NCBI GenBank assembly: GCA_016709025.1
Contig: JADJEQ010000010.1
Coordinates: forward strand, 124,001 to 188,000
Direction of reading: 5' to 3'
Length of the DNA: 64,000 nt
DNA from: Bacteroidales bacterium
GTDB lineage: Bacteria > Bacteroidota > Bacteroidia > Bacteroidales > Lentimicrobiaceae
This document shows positions 35,938 through 44,744 of the stretch, in pieces. The translations under genes were made by a program, and so were the position numbers. The stretch's first letter is position 1. Each line of letters starts with the position of its first letter. The notes below the pieces were generated by a model. That model was not told the DNA's origin. It saw only the letters and a program-made list of their open reading frames with translations, and made no database searches.

Positions 35938-36834
35938 TCAGCGGGTGCCGAAATGGTTTTTGTACATTGATTCTACAATTTCGGGGCTTAGTTTCGGATG
36001 AAAGAGAAGGGGAGAGTTAATGCACAATGCACCGGCTATACCTCCTGTTTGCATACATTTCAAGAGGTTATATCCTTGTGAATACCCATAGAGGAACCCG
36101 CTGAAATAGGCATCTCCGGCACCATTGCTGTCTACCAGCTCAACTCCGCGAATCGCTTCCACTTCAAACCAGTTGCCATGCCTGTCAAGGCCGGTTGAAC
36201 CTTTTTTGCCATGGGTTACAACAACCATTTCTTTGCCTTCATCTATCATGCGCATCATAAAGGGCCGGTAATCCGGCATATTGTCAGAACTCATCAGGAT
36301 GAAATCACTGTATTTTACAAAGTCGCTGTGCCAGGTGTTTTGCCCGTCATAGTCGTGTAGATCGGTCCAAACGGGTTTCCCCCGTTCTTTCACCATGGGC
36401 AGTATTTTCTTTGTATAACCGCTCAGGTTGACAACCACAAAATCAGCATCGCCAATCATTGGGCCGAATTGCTGGTAGTCTATTTCAGGATTTTCAGGAA
36501 TATTTTGTGTAAAAACGGATATTCTTTCTCCGGCGGCATTCATCAGGTTGGTGTGGCGTTCGGTGCCTTCCGTGGATAGGTCATGTTTGAAACCGATGTT
36601 TGGATGTTTCAGCATTTCAATGGCTTTCCGGCCAAAATCATCGTTTCCGATCATTGCATGCAGTCTGATGTCGAAACCCAGCCGGCAAAGGTTCAGCGCT
36701 TTTCCACTCCCGGTTGAGCCGATGGTTTCATTAAACCGGCATTCATGGATTGTTTGAGGAATCGGTTCCGGGAATTCAGGCAGGTAAATGATGCTGTCGA
36801 TGGAGACTCCGCCGGCGATAAATACTTTTTTCAT
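35938..36834 (-). CDS. PfkB-family carbohydrate kinase
   Basis: 298 residues from ATG 36834, the start supported by the promoter at 36876-36905 and by MKKVFIAGGVSIDSI. The first PfkB signature region is GSTGSGKALNLCRLGFDIRLHAMIGNDDFGRKA; the second, with catalytic Asp, is SNGAGDAYFSGFLYG. It phosphorylates a sugar or nucleoside with ATP. Substrate unknown. It lies upstream of the GH31 gene on the same strand, so it may act on a released sugar, though the gap has no clear read-through evidence. Confidence 0.9.
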   Translation of the reverse strand: MKKVFIAGGVSIDSIIYLPEFPEPIPQTIHECRFNETIGSTGSGKALNLCRLGFDIRLHAMIGNDDFGRKAIEMLKHPNIGFKHDLSTEGTERHTNLMNAAGERISVFTQNIPENPEIDYQQFGPMIGDADFVVVNLSGYTKKILPMVKERGKPVWTDLHDYDGQNTWHSDFVKYSDFILMSSDNMPDYRPFMMRMIDEGKEMVVVTHGKKGSTGLDRHGNWFEVEAIRGVELVDSNGAGDAYFSGFLYGYSQGYNLLKCMQTGGIAGALCINSPLLFHPKLSPEIVESMYKNHFGTR

Positions 36835-36875
36835 CTGCGATGGAATTGCTACTATCAAATTGAGAAAAAGTTATG

Positions 36876-36905
36876 CAAATATAGCCGGATTGTCTTTCTC
36901 TCAAA
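36876..36905 (-). promoter_or_regulatory. promoter for the PfkB kinase gene
   Basis: On the minus strand TTTG (36902-36905) is followed after 18 bases by TATATTTG (36876-36883). It lies upstream of ATG 36834 but downstream of nothing else on that strand. It excludes longer N-terminal forms only partly; the 36858 ATG would also be transcribed. Confidence 0.6.
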
Positions 36906-37007
36906 TTATGCGATATAGATAGAAAGCACTCAACCTGGTGTTATGACTAATATAAAATGTTGCCTTGCATGAAATGAGTGTTCCATCATAAATTCGGATC
37001 TACTTTT

Positions 37008-37037
37008 AGCTTTAGACTTTGTACTTTTAACTTGACA
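37008..37037 (-). repeat. degenerate AAAGTCTAAAG simple repeat
   Basis: The minus strand reads GTCAAGTTAAAAGTAC, then AAAGTCTAAAGCTAAAAG. It is a diverged member of the family at 4.39, 12.63 and 54.3 kb, but here it is upstream of a gene rather than at a stop codon. Confidence 0.5.
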
Positions 37038-37059
37038 TTGGTTATAAACTGTAAATTTG
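37032..37059 (+). promoter_or_regulatory. promoter for the RlmI-type methyltransferase gene
   Basis: TTG (37032-37034), 17 bases, then TAAATTTG (37052-37059). A TTG at 37057 lies inside the -7 box, so ATG 37075 is the start. Confidence 0.6.
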
Positions 37060-37074
37060 CCAAAAACTCAAACA

Positions 37075-38262
37075 ATGCAGGTTTCAGCCAGTATTATCCT
37101 AAGCAAAGGCCGCGATGAAGCGGTGCGCCGTTTTCATCCCTGGATTTTTTCAGGAGCCATTCACAAAGTAGAAGGAAAGCCTGAGGATGGCGATACCGTG
37201 GAGGTATTGGATATAACCGGAAAATACCTTGCCACCGGCCATGCCTGTACGGGTTCCATTGCAGTGAAGTTGTTTCATTTCGGGCCTGAAAAGCCAGGTG
37301 GTAATTTCTGGGCTGAAAAACTTGGGAAGGCACTCCGTCTGAGGCAGGACATCGGATTCACTGCCAACCTGCAAAGCAATGCCTACCGGCTGGTTTTCAG
37401 CGAAGGCGACGGAATGCCCGGCCTTGTGATCGATTATTACCATGGTGTTGCTGTTATCCAGGCGCACAGCACCGGAATGTACCTGCTGAGAAACGAACTG
37501 GCCGAAGCCCTGAAACAGGTTTATGGCAAGGATTTAAAAGCGGTTTATGATAAGAGTGCTGAGGCTTTGGGCAAATCGGGGGCGCATTCTGAAGGCGATG
37601 GCTTTCTGTATGGCACGGCTGGTCAGATTGAAATCCTTGAAAACAATAACCGGTTCAGCATTGATTTTGTAAACGGGCAAAAGACAGGATTTTTTCTCGA
37701 TCAGCGCGACAACCGGGCGATGCTGGGTCATTATGCAAAAGGGAAAAAAGTACTCAACGCCTTCTGTTATACCGGTGGATTTTCGGTATATGCACTGAAA
37801 GCCGGCGCCACTCATGTTACCTCGCTCGACAGTTCGCGCAAGGCCATGGATACCCTTGAAACCAACCTCGTGCTGAATGAATGTGATGTGGCAAAACATG
37901 AAAGCATCGTCGCCGACGCAAAAGCCTACCTGGGCACCATGCCCGGCGATTTCGACATCATCGTGCTCGACCCGCCGGCATTTGCCAAACGTCATGCCGA
38001 TCGCCACAAAGCTCTGCAGGGCTATCGTTTTATCAATGCTGCCGCGATGAAAAAAATAAAACCAGGCGGGCTGCTTTTTACCTTCTCCTGCTCACAAGCC
38101 ATTGACCGTGAAATGTTCAGCTCCATGGCCATGTCGGCCGCCCTCGAAACTGGCCGGAATGTGCGTATTCTTCACCATATGGGCCATTCTGCTGACCACC
38201 CGGTAAGTATTTTTCATCCCGAAGGAGCTTATCTGAAGGGCCTGGTGCTTTTTATCGATTGA
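37075..38262 (+). CDS. class I SAM-dependent rRNA methyltransferase, RlmI-like
   Basis: About 395 residues. N-terminal PUA domain (RRFHPWIFSGAIHKVEG, GDTVEVLDITGKYLATGHA), then an RlmI-type middle and a Rossmann methyltransferase domain: VLNAFCYTGGFSVYALKAGA (SAM site), SLDSSRKAMD (acidic loop) and DIIVLDPPAFAK (motif IV). SAM-dependent 23S rRNA m5C1962 methylation is known for E. coli RlmI; the same target is inferred. ATG 37075 is preferred because the other start codon lies in the promoter. Confidence 0.92.
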   Translation: MQVSASIILSKGRDEAVRRFHPWIFSGAIHKVEGKPEDGDTVEVLDITGKYLATGHACTGSIAVKLFHFGPEKPGGNFWAEKLGKALRLRQDIGFTANLQSNAYRLVFSEGDGMPGLVIDYYHGVAVIQAHSTGMYLLRNELAEALKQVYGKDLKAVYDKSAEALGKSGAHSEGDGFLYGTAGQIEILENNNRFSIDFVNGQKTGFFLDQRDNRAMLGHYAKGKKVLNAFCYTGGFSVYALKAGATHVTSLDSSRKAMDTLETNLVLNECDVAKHESIVADAKAYLGTMPGDFDIIVLDPPAFAKRHADRHKALQGYRFINAAAMKKIKPGGLLFTFSCSQAIDREMFSSMAMSAALETGRNVRILHHMGHSADHPVSIFHPEGAYLKGLVLFID

Positions 38263-38462
38263 ATAACAAACAGATATAAAATATTATCCACTGAATACAC
38301 GTTCTGCAAAATTACTATATTGCATAACGATTCATCCATTGCTCATTTTTAGCAATTGCCTGATAATAATTAACATTTACCCTTTGGAAGTTTTATAAAT
38401 GCTGATTCAGATTATTTCGGATGCTATATAAAAGCGGTATCAACCTGCTCACAAATTGTCAC

Positions 38463-39488
38463 ATGCAAAGATTCAACGGTCTTATTGTTATTGTTGTTAT
38501 GATATTCGCATTTTCCTGTAAAAGTGACAATGAACGGATTCTACCTGAGGTAAAGCTCGACAGCATAAAAAATGTGTTAATGTATTCGGCCGAAGTGTAT
38601 GGCGATGTGATTCATATGGGAGGATATAACATTGATGACCGTGGTTTCTGCTGGAGCAAAGAATCTGAACCTGACATCAGTGATTCACTCATCTTGCTAA
38701 GCGACACTGCTGATTATTATTCAATTATTAAAAATCTTGATCCTGACACCCGATACTATGTCAGGGCTTTTGTGATCAATGGCACAGGGGTTACTTATTC
38801 CAATGAAATTACTATTACAACCTGGGATGGCTGGTTAACAGATGTCGAAGGCAATATCTATAAAGGAGTGCAGATCGGGAACCAGGGCTGGATGGCTGAG
38901 AATCTGAAAACAACCCGGTATTCAGATGGTTCGCTGATCAGGTCGCAAAACCTGATCTATAAACATTTCTGGTATGGTGAAGGTCACAATTATCTGTCTG
39001 ATATTGAGGCTGATCTTGATAAAGACGGAGATCTGGATGAAGATGACGGGAATCTGTATGTTGAAACCTTTGGGTTGCTTTACACCTGGGCAGCAGCAAA
39101 TAATTCCCCTATTACGTTTAAAGGCAATGACGCGAATTTAAATGACACCAGGAATATATGTCCTTCCGGATGGCATCTGCCATCTGAAAAGGAATTCATA
39201 GAATTGATCCAGGCTACAGGGCACAGTTCGCAGGCTTTAAAATCGGAATCCCATTGGTTATCTGAGCCCGGATCCGATGATTTCGGATTTAATGCACTGC
39301 CGGGTGGAATTAAACAACATACCGGAGAGTACAATGGGCTGTTCTACAGTACGAGCTTTATTTCAACCGATACCCTCAATTCAGTCAACGGGGTTTTTAT
39401 GGCGATCGGTAATTCATACTACCAACCCCATATCTCATATGCAGGTAAATCAACAGCAACCGCTATCCGCTGTGTTAAGGACAGGTAA
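38463..39488 (+). CDS. FISUMP-domain lipoprotein
   Basis: About 341 residues from ATG 38463. The signal ends in a lipobox (FAFSCKS). Residues 25-115 look fibronectin-III-like (RGFCWSKESEPDISDS, YYVRAFVINGTGVTYSNEITITT). The rest is the Fibrobacter succinogenes major domain (FISUMP): DVEGNIYKGVQIGNQGWMAENLKTTRY, WHLPSEKEFIELI and TAIRCVKD. An upstream in-frame ATG (38421) would bury the signal peptide and is rejected. Exposed on the surface or in the periplasm; function unknown. Confidence 0.88.
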   Translation: MQRFNGLIVIVVMIFAFSCKSDNERILPEVKLDSIKNVLMYSAEVYGDVIHMGGYNIDDRGFCWSKESEPDISDSLILLSDTADYYSIIKNLDPDTRYYVRAFVINGTGVTYSNEITITTWDGWLTDVEGNIYKGVQIGNQGWMAENLKTTRYSDGSLIRSQNLIYKHFWYGEGHNYLSDIEADLDKDGDLDEDDGNLYVETFGLLYTWAAANNSPITFKGNDANLNDTRNICPSGWHLPSEKEFIELIQATGHSSQALKSESHWLSEPGSDDFGFNALPGGIKQHTGEYNGLFYSTSFISTDTLNSVNGVFMAIGNSYYQPHISYAGKSTATAIRCVKDR

Positions 39489-39850
39489 GGTCTTTGTTTT
39501 GGTTACATCATACCAATGCCGTTATAAATTCTTTTTTTCACTGTTTCCATTCATTCCTGTTATTTACGGTAACTTAGTTGATATAGAAATTAAGGCAGAT
39601 GGATTTTCATCCATCTTCATACAATTCAGCGTTTAATCCGGATCAACCTGTTATAATCCTTTAAAGTCAAAGGATTGTGGTCAAAAGCAGCCCCGGCACT
39701 GCCGGTGTAGATGCTGTAGAAATCAACATTTCAGAGCAACACTGCAATTTGTAGATATTGAAACGGTAATTAAAATCCTCTGTCATTTTACTTCCAGGGC
39801 TTTTGGTTTTTTCAGTAACTTTCTGCTTCGTTTTTAAACCTTTTGTTTTT
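39489..39850. other. intergenic gap with one small hairpin
   Basis: The gap of about 360 bp has one 8-bp stem with a TTTC loop (AGATGGAT at 39597-39604 with ATCCATCT at 39609-39616). It lacks a T-run, so its status as a terminator for the FISUMP gene is doubtful. Nothing else was found. Confidence 0.5.
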
Positions 39851-42580
39851 ATGACACAGTCAGTTTTTTCAGGCAGGGAGGCTGAACTCAGGCAGCTCAG
39901 ATCAGCGCTGTATAGTTTACTAAATGGTACATCCGGTGAAAAAGGAGAACACTCATGCAGGGTAATCCTGATTGAAGGGGAGAGTGGAATTGGAAAAACA
40001 AGTCTTATCCGGCGTTACATGGAAACCTGGTTTCAGGAGGAAGATTTTTTCCATGCTTTTAACGCCTGTCAGCGAAACGAAGGGTTGGTGGCTTATAAGT
40101 CGCTCAACACAATCCTGATGCGTTTGAATGAACAGGTGAATACCAGGGGCCGGAAATCAGCAAAAGGCTTTTTTAATTTTATGCAGGAGGTTGGTCCCAA
40201 GTGGATCAGCCTCATTCCTGTTTTTGGCGGCGTTACAGCGGCAACTATTGAAACAGCGATGATTGCCAGGCAGCATCTCGGTAAAGCGGAAAAGTCGCTT
40301 GAAGTCAGCAGTGAGGCAGAGATCATTGAAATTTATGACACGGAACTCCGCAAGCATGCCGGCGAAAAGCCGTTGGTTCTGCTTTTCGACGATGTTCAAT
40401 GGATGGATATGGCCAGTGCCGGAGCATTGCTCAAGCTGATCCGCTTGATGGTTGAGCGGCCTTACAACGTGCTGTTTGTGATAGCAACAACGAAAACGGG
40501 CTCTATTGAAACTGATTCTGAGATATCTACCAGGGACAATTTTTCAGGCTATCCCTTTTCAGTTATGCTTGAACAGTATGCCGGTGATGAACCTTCTTCA
40601 GACAATGCCAGCTGGTTTCAAAAGATTTTACTTGAACCATTTTCTGTTAAAGAAATAGACGGATTGCTGGAACTGTGGTTTCCCAAAAACAACTTCAGGA
40701 ATGACTTTGCAGTACAATTGCACGCTCATACCCATGGACAGGCACGGTTCATCACCGAGATTATTGAGATGAAAGTCAGGAAGCAGGACATTCGTGAGGA
40801 AGCAGGTTCTTACAAACTGGTTTCCGACACCCTGGAGAATCTGCCGGCAACCGTTGGCAGTGCCATCAACGCACGACTCGGTATGCTGGGTAAGAACCAC
40901 CAGCGGCTGCTGGCATATGCCAGTGTGAGCGGGCATGATTTTGAGGCACAGGTGGTGGGAAAGGTCCTCAATTTTGATGAACTCGAACTGCTAGATTATA
41001 TCGATGACCTCAGCCGGAATTACAACCTGCTGTCAGCAGGGTCCACCATGATGGTGAATTCCACCATGATCGACCACTATAATTTCATCGATCAGTTTAC
41101 ACACAGGCATATTTACGAGAATATGGATTATGCCCGCAGAAGGGCATTGCACCGGCGGATTGCAGAGATCATGCAGGAAACATATGGTGACCTGATCTCC
41201 AGAGACAGGGAGTTGAAGAATACCTGGTTGCGTCACCGGCAGATCGGTGCCGGCATACTCGATGGCATCAGCGGCAAGGTTATGATGCCAGGTGTAAGGC
41301 ACCCGGGTGAGACACTGGTGAAAGCATACATGGAAGCTGCTGCCAATGAACTTGACAATTCGCGTTTCTGCCAGGCCAATTTTGCCATGGACGAGGCCAT
41401 CGGTCATGCCGACAAAGGACTGGAGTTTATCCGGTATGCTGAAAATGATTCCGCAGATTATTCCCGTTTGCTTTTTCTGATTTTATCGGGTAAATACATG
41501 TCGTACGACTGGAAAGGAATGTACGCTGAATCGGAAGAACTGGCCCGCAATATGGTTGAAGTTTCCAACCATATGGGCGATGCTGAAAAGCAAAGCGAAG
41601 CCCTGATCAGGCTTGGCCGGGCACAGCATGGAAGGGGAAACCCTGTTGAAGCACAGCAAAATTACGAAATGGCGCTTGAAAAACTGGGCAGCCAGGGCGA
41701 CCGGTTTATCAGGGCCCGCATTTATAACAGGATGGGGATGGTTGCTGATGCATTCAGGAAATATGATGAGGCCATCGGTTATTACCTGAAAGCTGCTGAA
41801 ATCAACAATGTAAAGGATTATGAAGCCGATTATGGTGCCAATCTGCTGAATGCCGGAATTTCCTGCAGAAAAATGGCGGATTTCAGGAAGGCAATGGAAT
41901 ATTTTGAAAACGCCCGCATCCTGTTTGAAAGCGTGGGCATGAAACACATGATCGCAGCTGTGTTGAATCAGGTTGGATTGCTTTTCCTGACGTCGCAGGA
42001 TTTTTCAAAGGCACAGGATCATTTCACCCGTGCGCTCGAAATTGATAAACAAACCAACAACCACAAAGCCAGGGCAGAGCACCTGCTCAATCTTGGCCGT
42101 TTATTCAGTGATCAGAAAAACGAAACTGCCGCCCTTGAATGCTACGAAGAATCATTGGGGTTATATTACCTTACCGGTGACAACCAGGCACAGGCCAACG
42201 TGAATACCAGTATGGCTCAGTCGTGGCTTGAACTGGCTGATTTACCAAAGGCTGAAAACTGTATAATCAAAGCCCTGAGAATTGTGGAGAATCTTCCCAA
42301 TCAGTCGAATCTTGCCTGGGTTCTCGGCAACTACGGTGATTTCCTGATGGCTGCCGGCAAAAATGACGAGGCATTGACCCAATACAAAAAAGCCCTGAAA
42401 ATAAATTCAGCTTCAGGTGAGCAAATGGCCATCACAGGTGATTACATAAGATTGGCATCTTTTTTCAAAGCAAAAGGCAATCAAAAAGAGATGCAACATT
42501 ACATCAACCTTGGGTTGAAGTGTGCTGAAGATTGTAACAATCTCCGTGATATTGAGAAACTGAAATCAATTGGCAGCTGA
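39851..42580 (+). CDS. STAND-like ATPase with C-terminal TPR repeats
   Basis: About 909 residues from ATG 39851. N-terminal AAA_16/NACHT-like NTPase: Walker A IEGESGIGKTSLIRR (near residue 42-56) and Walker B PLVLLFDDVQWMD (near 174-186). A linker region follows, then from about residue 590 to the end a run of TPR units (AQQNYEMALEKLG, AIGYYLKAAEINN, AQDHFTRALEIDKQ, ALTQYKKALKIN). The pattern is that of signal-transduction ATPases that oligomerise on sensing a ligand; it lacks a recognisable DNA-binding, cyclase or kinase effector. No partner genes are adjacent. A role in sensing or defence cannot be excluded. Confidence 0.87.
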   Translation: MTQSVFSGREAELRQLRSALYSLLNGTSGEKGEHSCRVILIEGESGIGKTSLIRRYMETWFQEEDFFHAFNACQRNEGLVAYKSLNTILMRLNEQVNTRGRKSAKGFFNFMQEVGPKWISLIPVFGGVTAATIETAMIARQHLGKAEKSLEVSSEAEIIEIYDTELRKHAGEKPLVLLFDDVQWMDMASAGALLKLIRLMVERPYNVLFVIATTKTGSIETDSEISTRDNFSGYPFSVMLEQYAGDEPSSDNASWFQKILLEPFSVKEIDGLLELWFPKNNFRNDFAVQLHAHTHGQARFITEIIEMKVRKQDIREEAGSYKLVSDTLENLPATVGSAINARLGMLGKNHQRLLAYASVSGHDFEAQVVGKVLNFDELELLDYIDDLSRNYNLLSAGSTMMVNSTMIDHYNFIDQFTHRHIYENMDYARRRALHRRIAEIMQETYGDLISRDRELKNTWLRHRQIGAGILDGISGKVMMPGVRHPGETLVKAYMEAAANELDNSRFCQANFAMDEAIGHADKGLEFIRYAENDSADYSRLLFLILSGKYMSYDWKGMYAESEELARNMVEVSNHMGDAEKQSEALIRLGRAQHGRGNPVEAQQNYEMALEKLGSQGDRFIRARIYNRMGMVADAFRKYDEAIGYYLKAAEINNVKDYEADYGANLLNAGISCRKMADFRKAMEYFENARILFESVGMKHMIAAVLNQVGLLFLTSQDFSKAQDHFTRALEIDKQTNNHKARAEHLLNLGRLFSDQKNETAALECYEESLGLYYLTGDNQAQANVNTSMAQSWLELADLPKAENCIIKALRIVENLPNQSNLAWVLGNYGDFLMAAGKNDEALTQYKKALKINSASGEQMAITGDYIRLASFFKAKGNQKEMQHYINLGLKCAEDCNNLRDIEKLKSIGS

Positions 42581-42585
42581 ACTGT

Positions 42586-44328
42586 TTATTCGGTTTTGGA
42601 CGGAAGACCGAATTTTTCTCTGATAAACTGATCTCTCATCTCATTGAATTCAGCCGGCAACCCATGGCCGGAGTCGGGGAAAACGATGTATTTTTTCTCT
42701 GATTTCAGCTTGTTATATGCTGCAAAATTGATCCTGGGAGGACAGGTTTCATCCATAAGCCCCACAGCCATATAGACGCTGGCCGTTACCCATGGAGCAA
42801 GGTTTTTGATATCGACATAGCTCAGTGTTTTTAATACACCTTCAATTCCGGTCTGAGGGTTTGCAGTTGCGTAATCTATCCACTCGTTGGCCGGCCATAT
42901 GGCAACTTTCAGGTACTCGGGAAAATCGCTCAGAAAGGGGACAGCCGGAACAGCTACCTTAATGCGGTTTCCACAAAGCGCGGCAGTAGCGAAACTCAGG
43001 GCACCACCCTGGCTGCCTCCCTCCACGGCAACCCGGCTGGTATCTACTTCAGGCCGCGAAAAGAGAAAGTCGATTGCCCGCACGCAATCCATATAAGCCC
43101 CTCTGTAGATATATTCGTCGTTATTATCTATGTGGTATGTCAAAAATCCAGGGAACCCCGGATTTACATCATCCCGGCTGTTGCCGTGGCCACGTATGTT
43201 GAGCCCAAGACTCACCGCATTGTCATCGTCGAAAGTCCAGTCTGACTTCAGGTCCGAACTATATCCCTGAACGGTAAGCACCGCCGGATACTTTCCGGGT
43301 TTTTTGGGTGTCATCAGGTAGGCGCGGATCAGCACATTGCCCAGTGAATGCATTTCAACCACATAGCAATCGCGGGCATCGGTGCCTAAACTGTCGACTC
43401 TGATCAGTTTGTACTGCGGATCAACAACGGCCAGTTCCTGCCTGGCTTTATCCCAATACTGCTTAAAGTCGGGGGGGACATCCTGAACAGTCGTCAGTTT
43501 TTCCGGTTCAACCGCAAAGTTGAATTTTAAATGTTTCTCTGTTTCCGATGTTGAGAGAACTCCTCTGACCATGTATATACCGGGCTTTAGGGCCGATAAA
43601 GGAAATGTAATGATGGATTTCGACTTTTTGGCAAGATTTACTACAGATTCCTGAACCGAAATCGTATCGGAGAAATCGTTTTGTATCACAACCCGGAGTT
43701 TTCCTGTGATTTTTGTACGGCTGTCATTTTGCACCTGAACCGGCAATTCAAAACCGGATGTTGTGTGAATTACCCGGTCTGTTTCTTTCAATGCCGGGGT
43801 CAGGCTCAGCAGTTCTTTGGTCCCGCTGACCATCAGTGAAATGTCGTCACCGTAAATTCCACCTCCGCCCCCTTCGTCATATACCCTTACCGCGATGGTG
43901 TTTGGCTGGTCCCATAATATCAGGTCGAAAGGAATGATATAAACCCTCTCAACGTCGTATTTACAGATATAATGCGGAGGAACATCCCCGTTGTTGCCAA
44001 TCAGCTTTCCGTTGAAATAGGTGAAGTCAACATCATCAATCCGGGCCAGCCGGAGTGTCAGTCCACCGTTTCTGTGTGCTGCTTTCTTTAACCCGGAAGG
44101 GATCACCACTTGCTTTCTGTACCATCCGAATCCATCGTAACTCTGAAAGCCCCAGTTTTCCCATAATTTACCAATCTGTGCATCGGTCCATCTGCTGTCG
44201 TCAAATTCAGGAAGCCTCCGGGTGGAATCATCGCCGGTCGCGAATTTCCATTTACTATCCAGAAGATTCTGAGCCTGTAATGATAAAGTGCAGAGAACTG
44301 CGATGAAAACAAATATCAGCTTTTTCAT
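42586..44328 (-). CDS. AXE1-type acetyl esterase (CE7-like) with N-terminal beta-sandwich
   Basis: About 580 residues from ATG 44328 with a signal peptide. Residues 25-170 look like the galactose-binding-like sandwich at the start of GH2/sialate esterase type enzymes (DDSTRRLPEFDDSRWTDAQIG, GFGWYRKQVVIPSG). The alpha/beta-hydrolase half (from about 285: FKQYWDKARQEL) has the CE7/AXE1 look: GYSSDLKSDW, NIRGHGNS, nucleophile Ser in EGGSQGGALS, and the end DSGHGLP with the catalytic His. It probably removes acetyl groups from xylan or other sugars. Convergent with the STAND gene (6 bp apart). Confidence 0.88.
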   Translation of the reverse strand: MKKLIFVFIAVLCTLSLQAQNLLDSKWKFATGDDSTRRLPEFDDSRWTDAQIGKLWENWGFQSYDGFGWYRKQVVIPSGLKKAAHRNGGLTLRLARIDDVDFTYFNGKLIGNNGDVPPHYICKYDVERVYIIPFDLILWDQPNTIAVRVYDEGGGGGIYGDDISLMVSGTKELLSLTPALKETDRVIHTTSGFELPVQVQNDSRTKITGKLRVVIQNDFSDTISVQESVVNLAKKSKSIITFPLSALKPGIYMVRGVLSTSETEKHLKFNFAVEPEKLTTVQDVPPDFKQYWDKARQELAVVDPQYKLIRVDSLGTDARDCYVVEMHSLGNVLIRAYLMTPKKPGKYPAVLTVQGYSSDLKSDWTFDDDNAVSLGLNIRGHGNSRDDVNPGFPGFLTYHIDNNDEYIYRGAYMDCVRAIDFLFSRPEVDTSRVAVEGGSQGGALSFATAALCGNRIKVAVPAVPFLSDFPEYLKVAIWPANEWIDYATANPQTGIEGVLKTLSYVDIKNLAPWVTASVYMAVGLMDETCPPRINFAAYNKLKSEKKYIVFPDSGHGLPAEFNEMRDQFIREKFGLPSKTE

Positions 44329-44408
44329 TGATTGAGTATTTGGGTGCAATTTACGTCAGATCATAAGAATTTCATCGTTCGTTGCGGACAAAAAAGGATA
44401 AATAATAC

Positions 44409-44514
44409 AATGTCGTTTAGTTAAGGATTCTGAATAAGATGAAATGACCTGCCGCTCAGGATGACTGTCAGTCTGAGCGGAGTCGAAGACAAATTTCCTT
44501 AACTAACCGACATT
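44409..44514. mobile_element. MITE-like element with 19-bp terminal inverted repeats
   Basis: The left arm (44409-44427) and right arm (44496-44514) are complementary with a single mismatch; they begin AATGTCG and end CGACATT. Inside is a second palindrome, CCGCTCAG with CTGAGCGG, and the word CTGAGCGGAGTCGAAGAC, a motif seen widely as an interspersed repeat in bacteria. No ORF is inside. The element is 106 bp. Duplication of target bases is not clear. Confidence 0.65.
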
Positions 44515-44744
44515 GATAAATAATACTCAATATCAAAAAAAATCGGAAGGCTGATTAAAAGGCTGAAATTGATGTTCAGATCACCCTCACTTGTTCACCT
44601 TCGCACACAGCCTTTTCATTATCGTTCAGCCATTGAACATAAGGAATGTGTAAATAGCATAAGATCAAGAATATAAAAATTGGCATGGTTTTCATGTAAC
44701 AAATTTCCTGCATTCCGGTCTTAACCCATATCAATTTGATTTTC

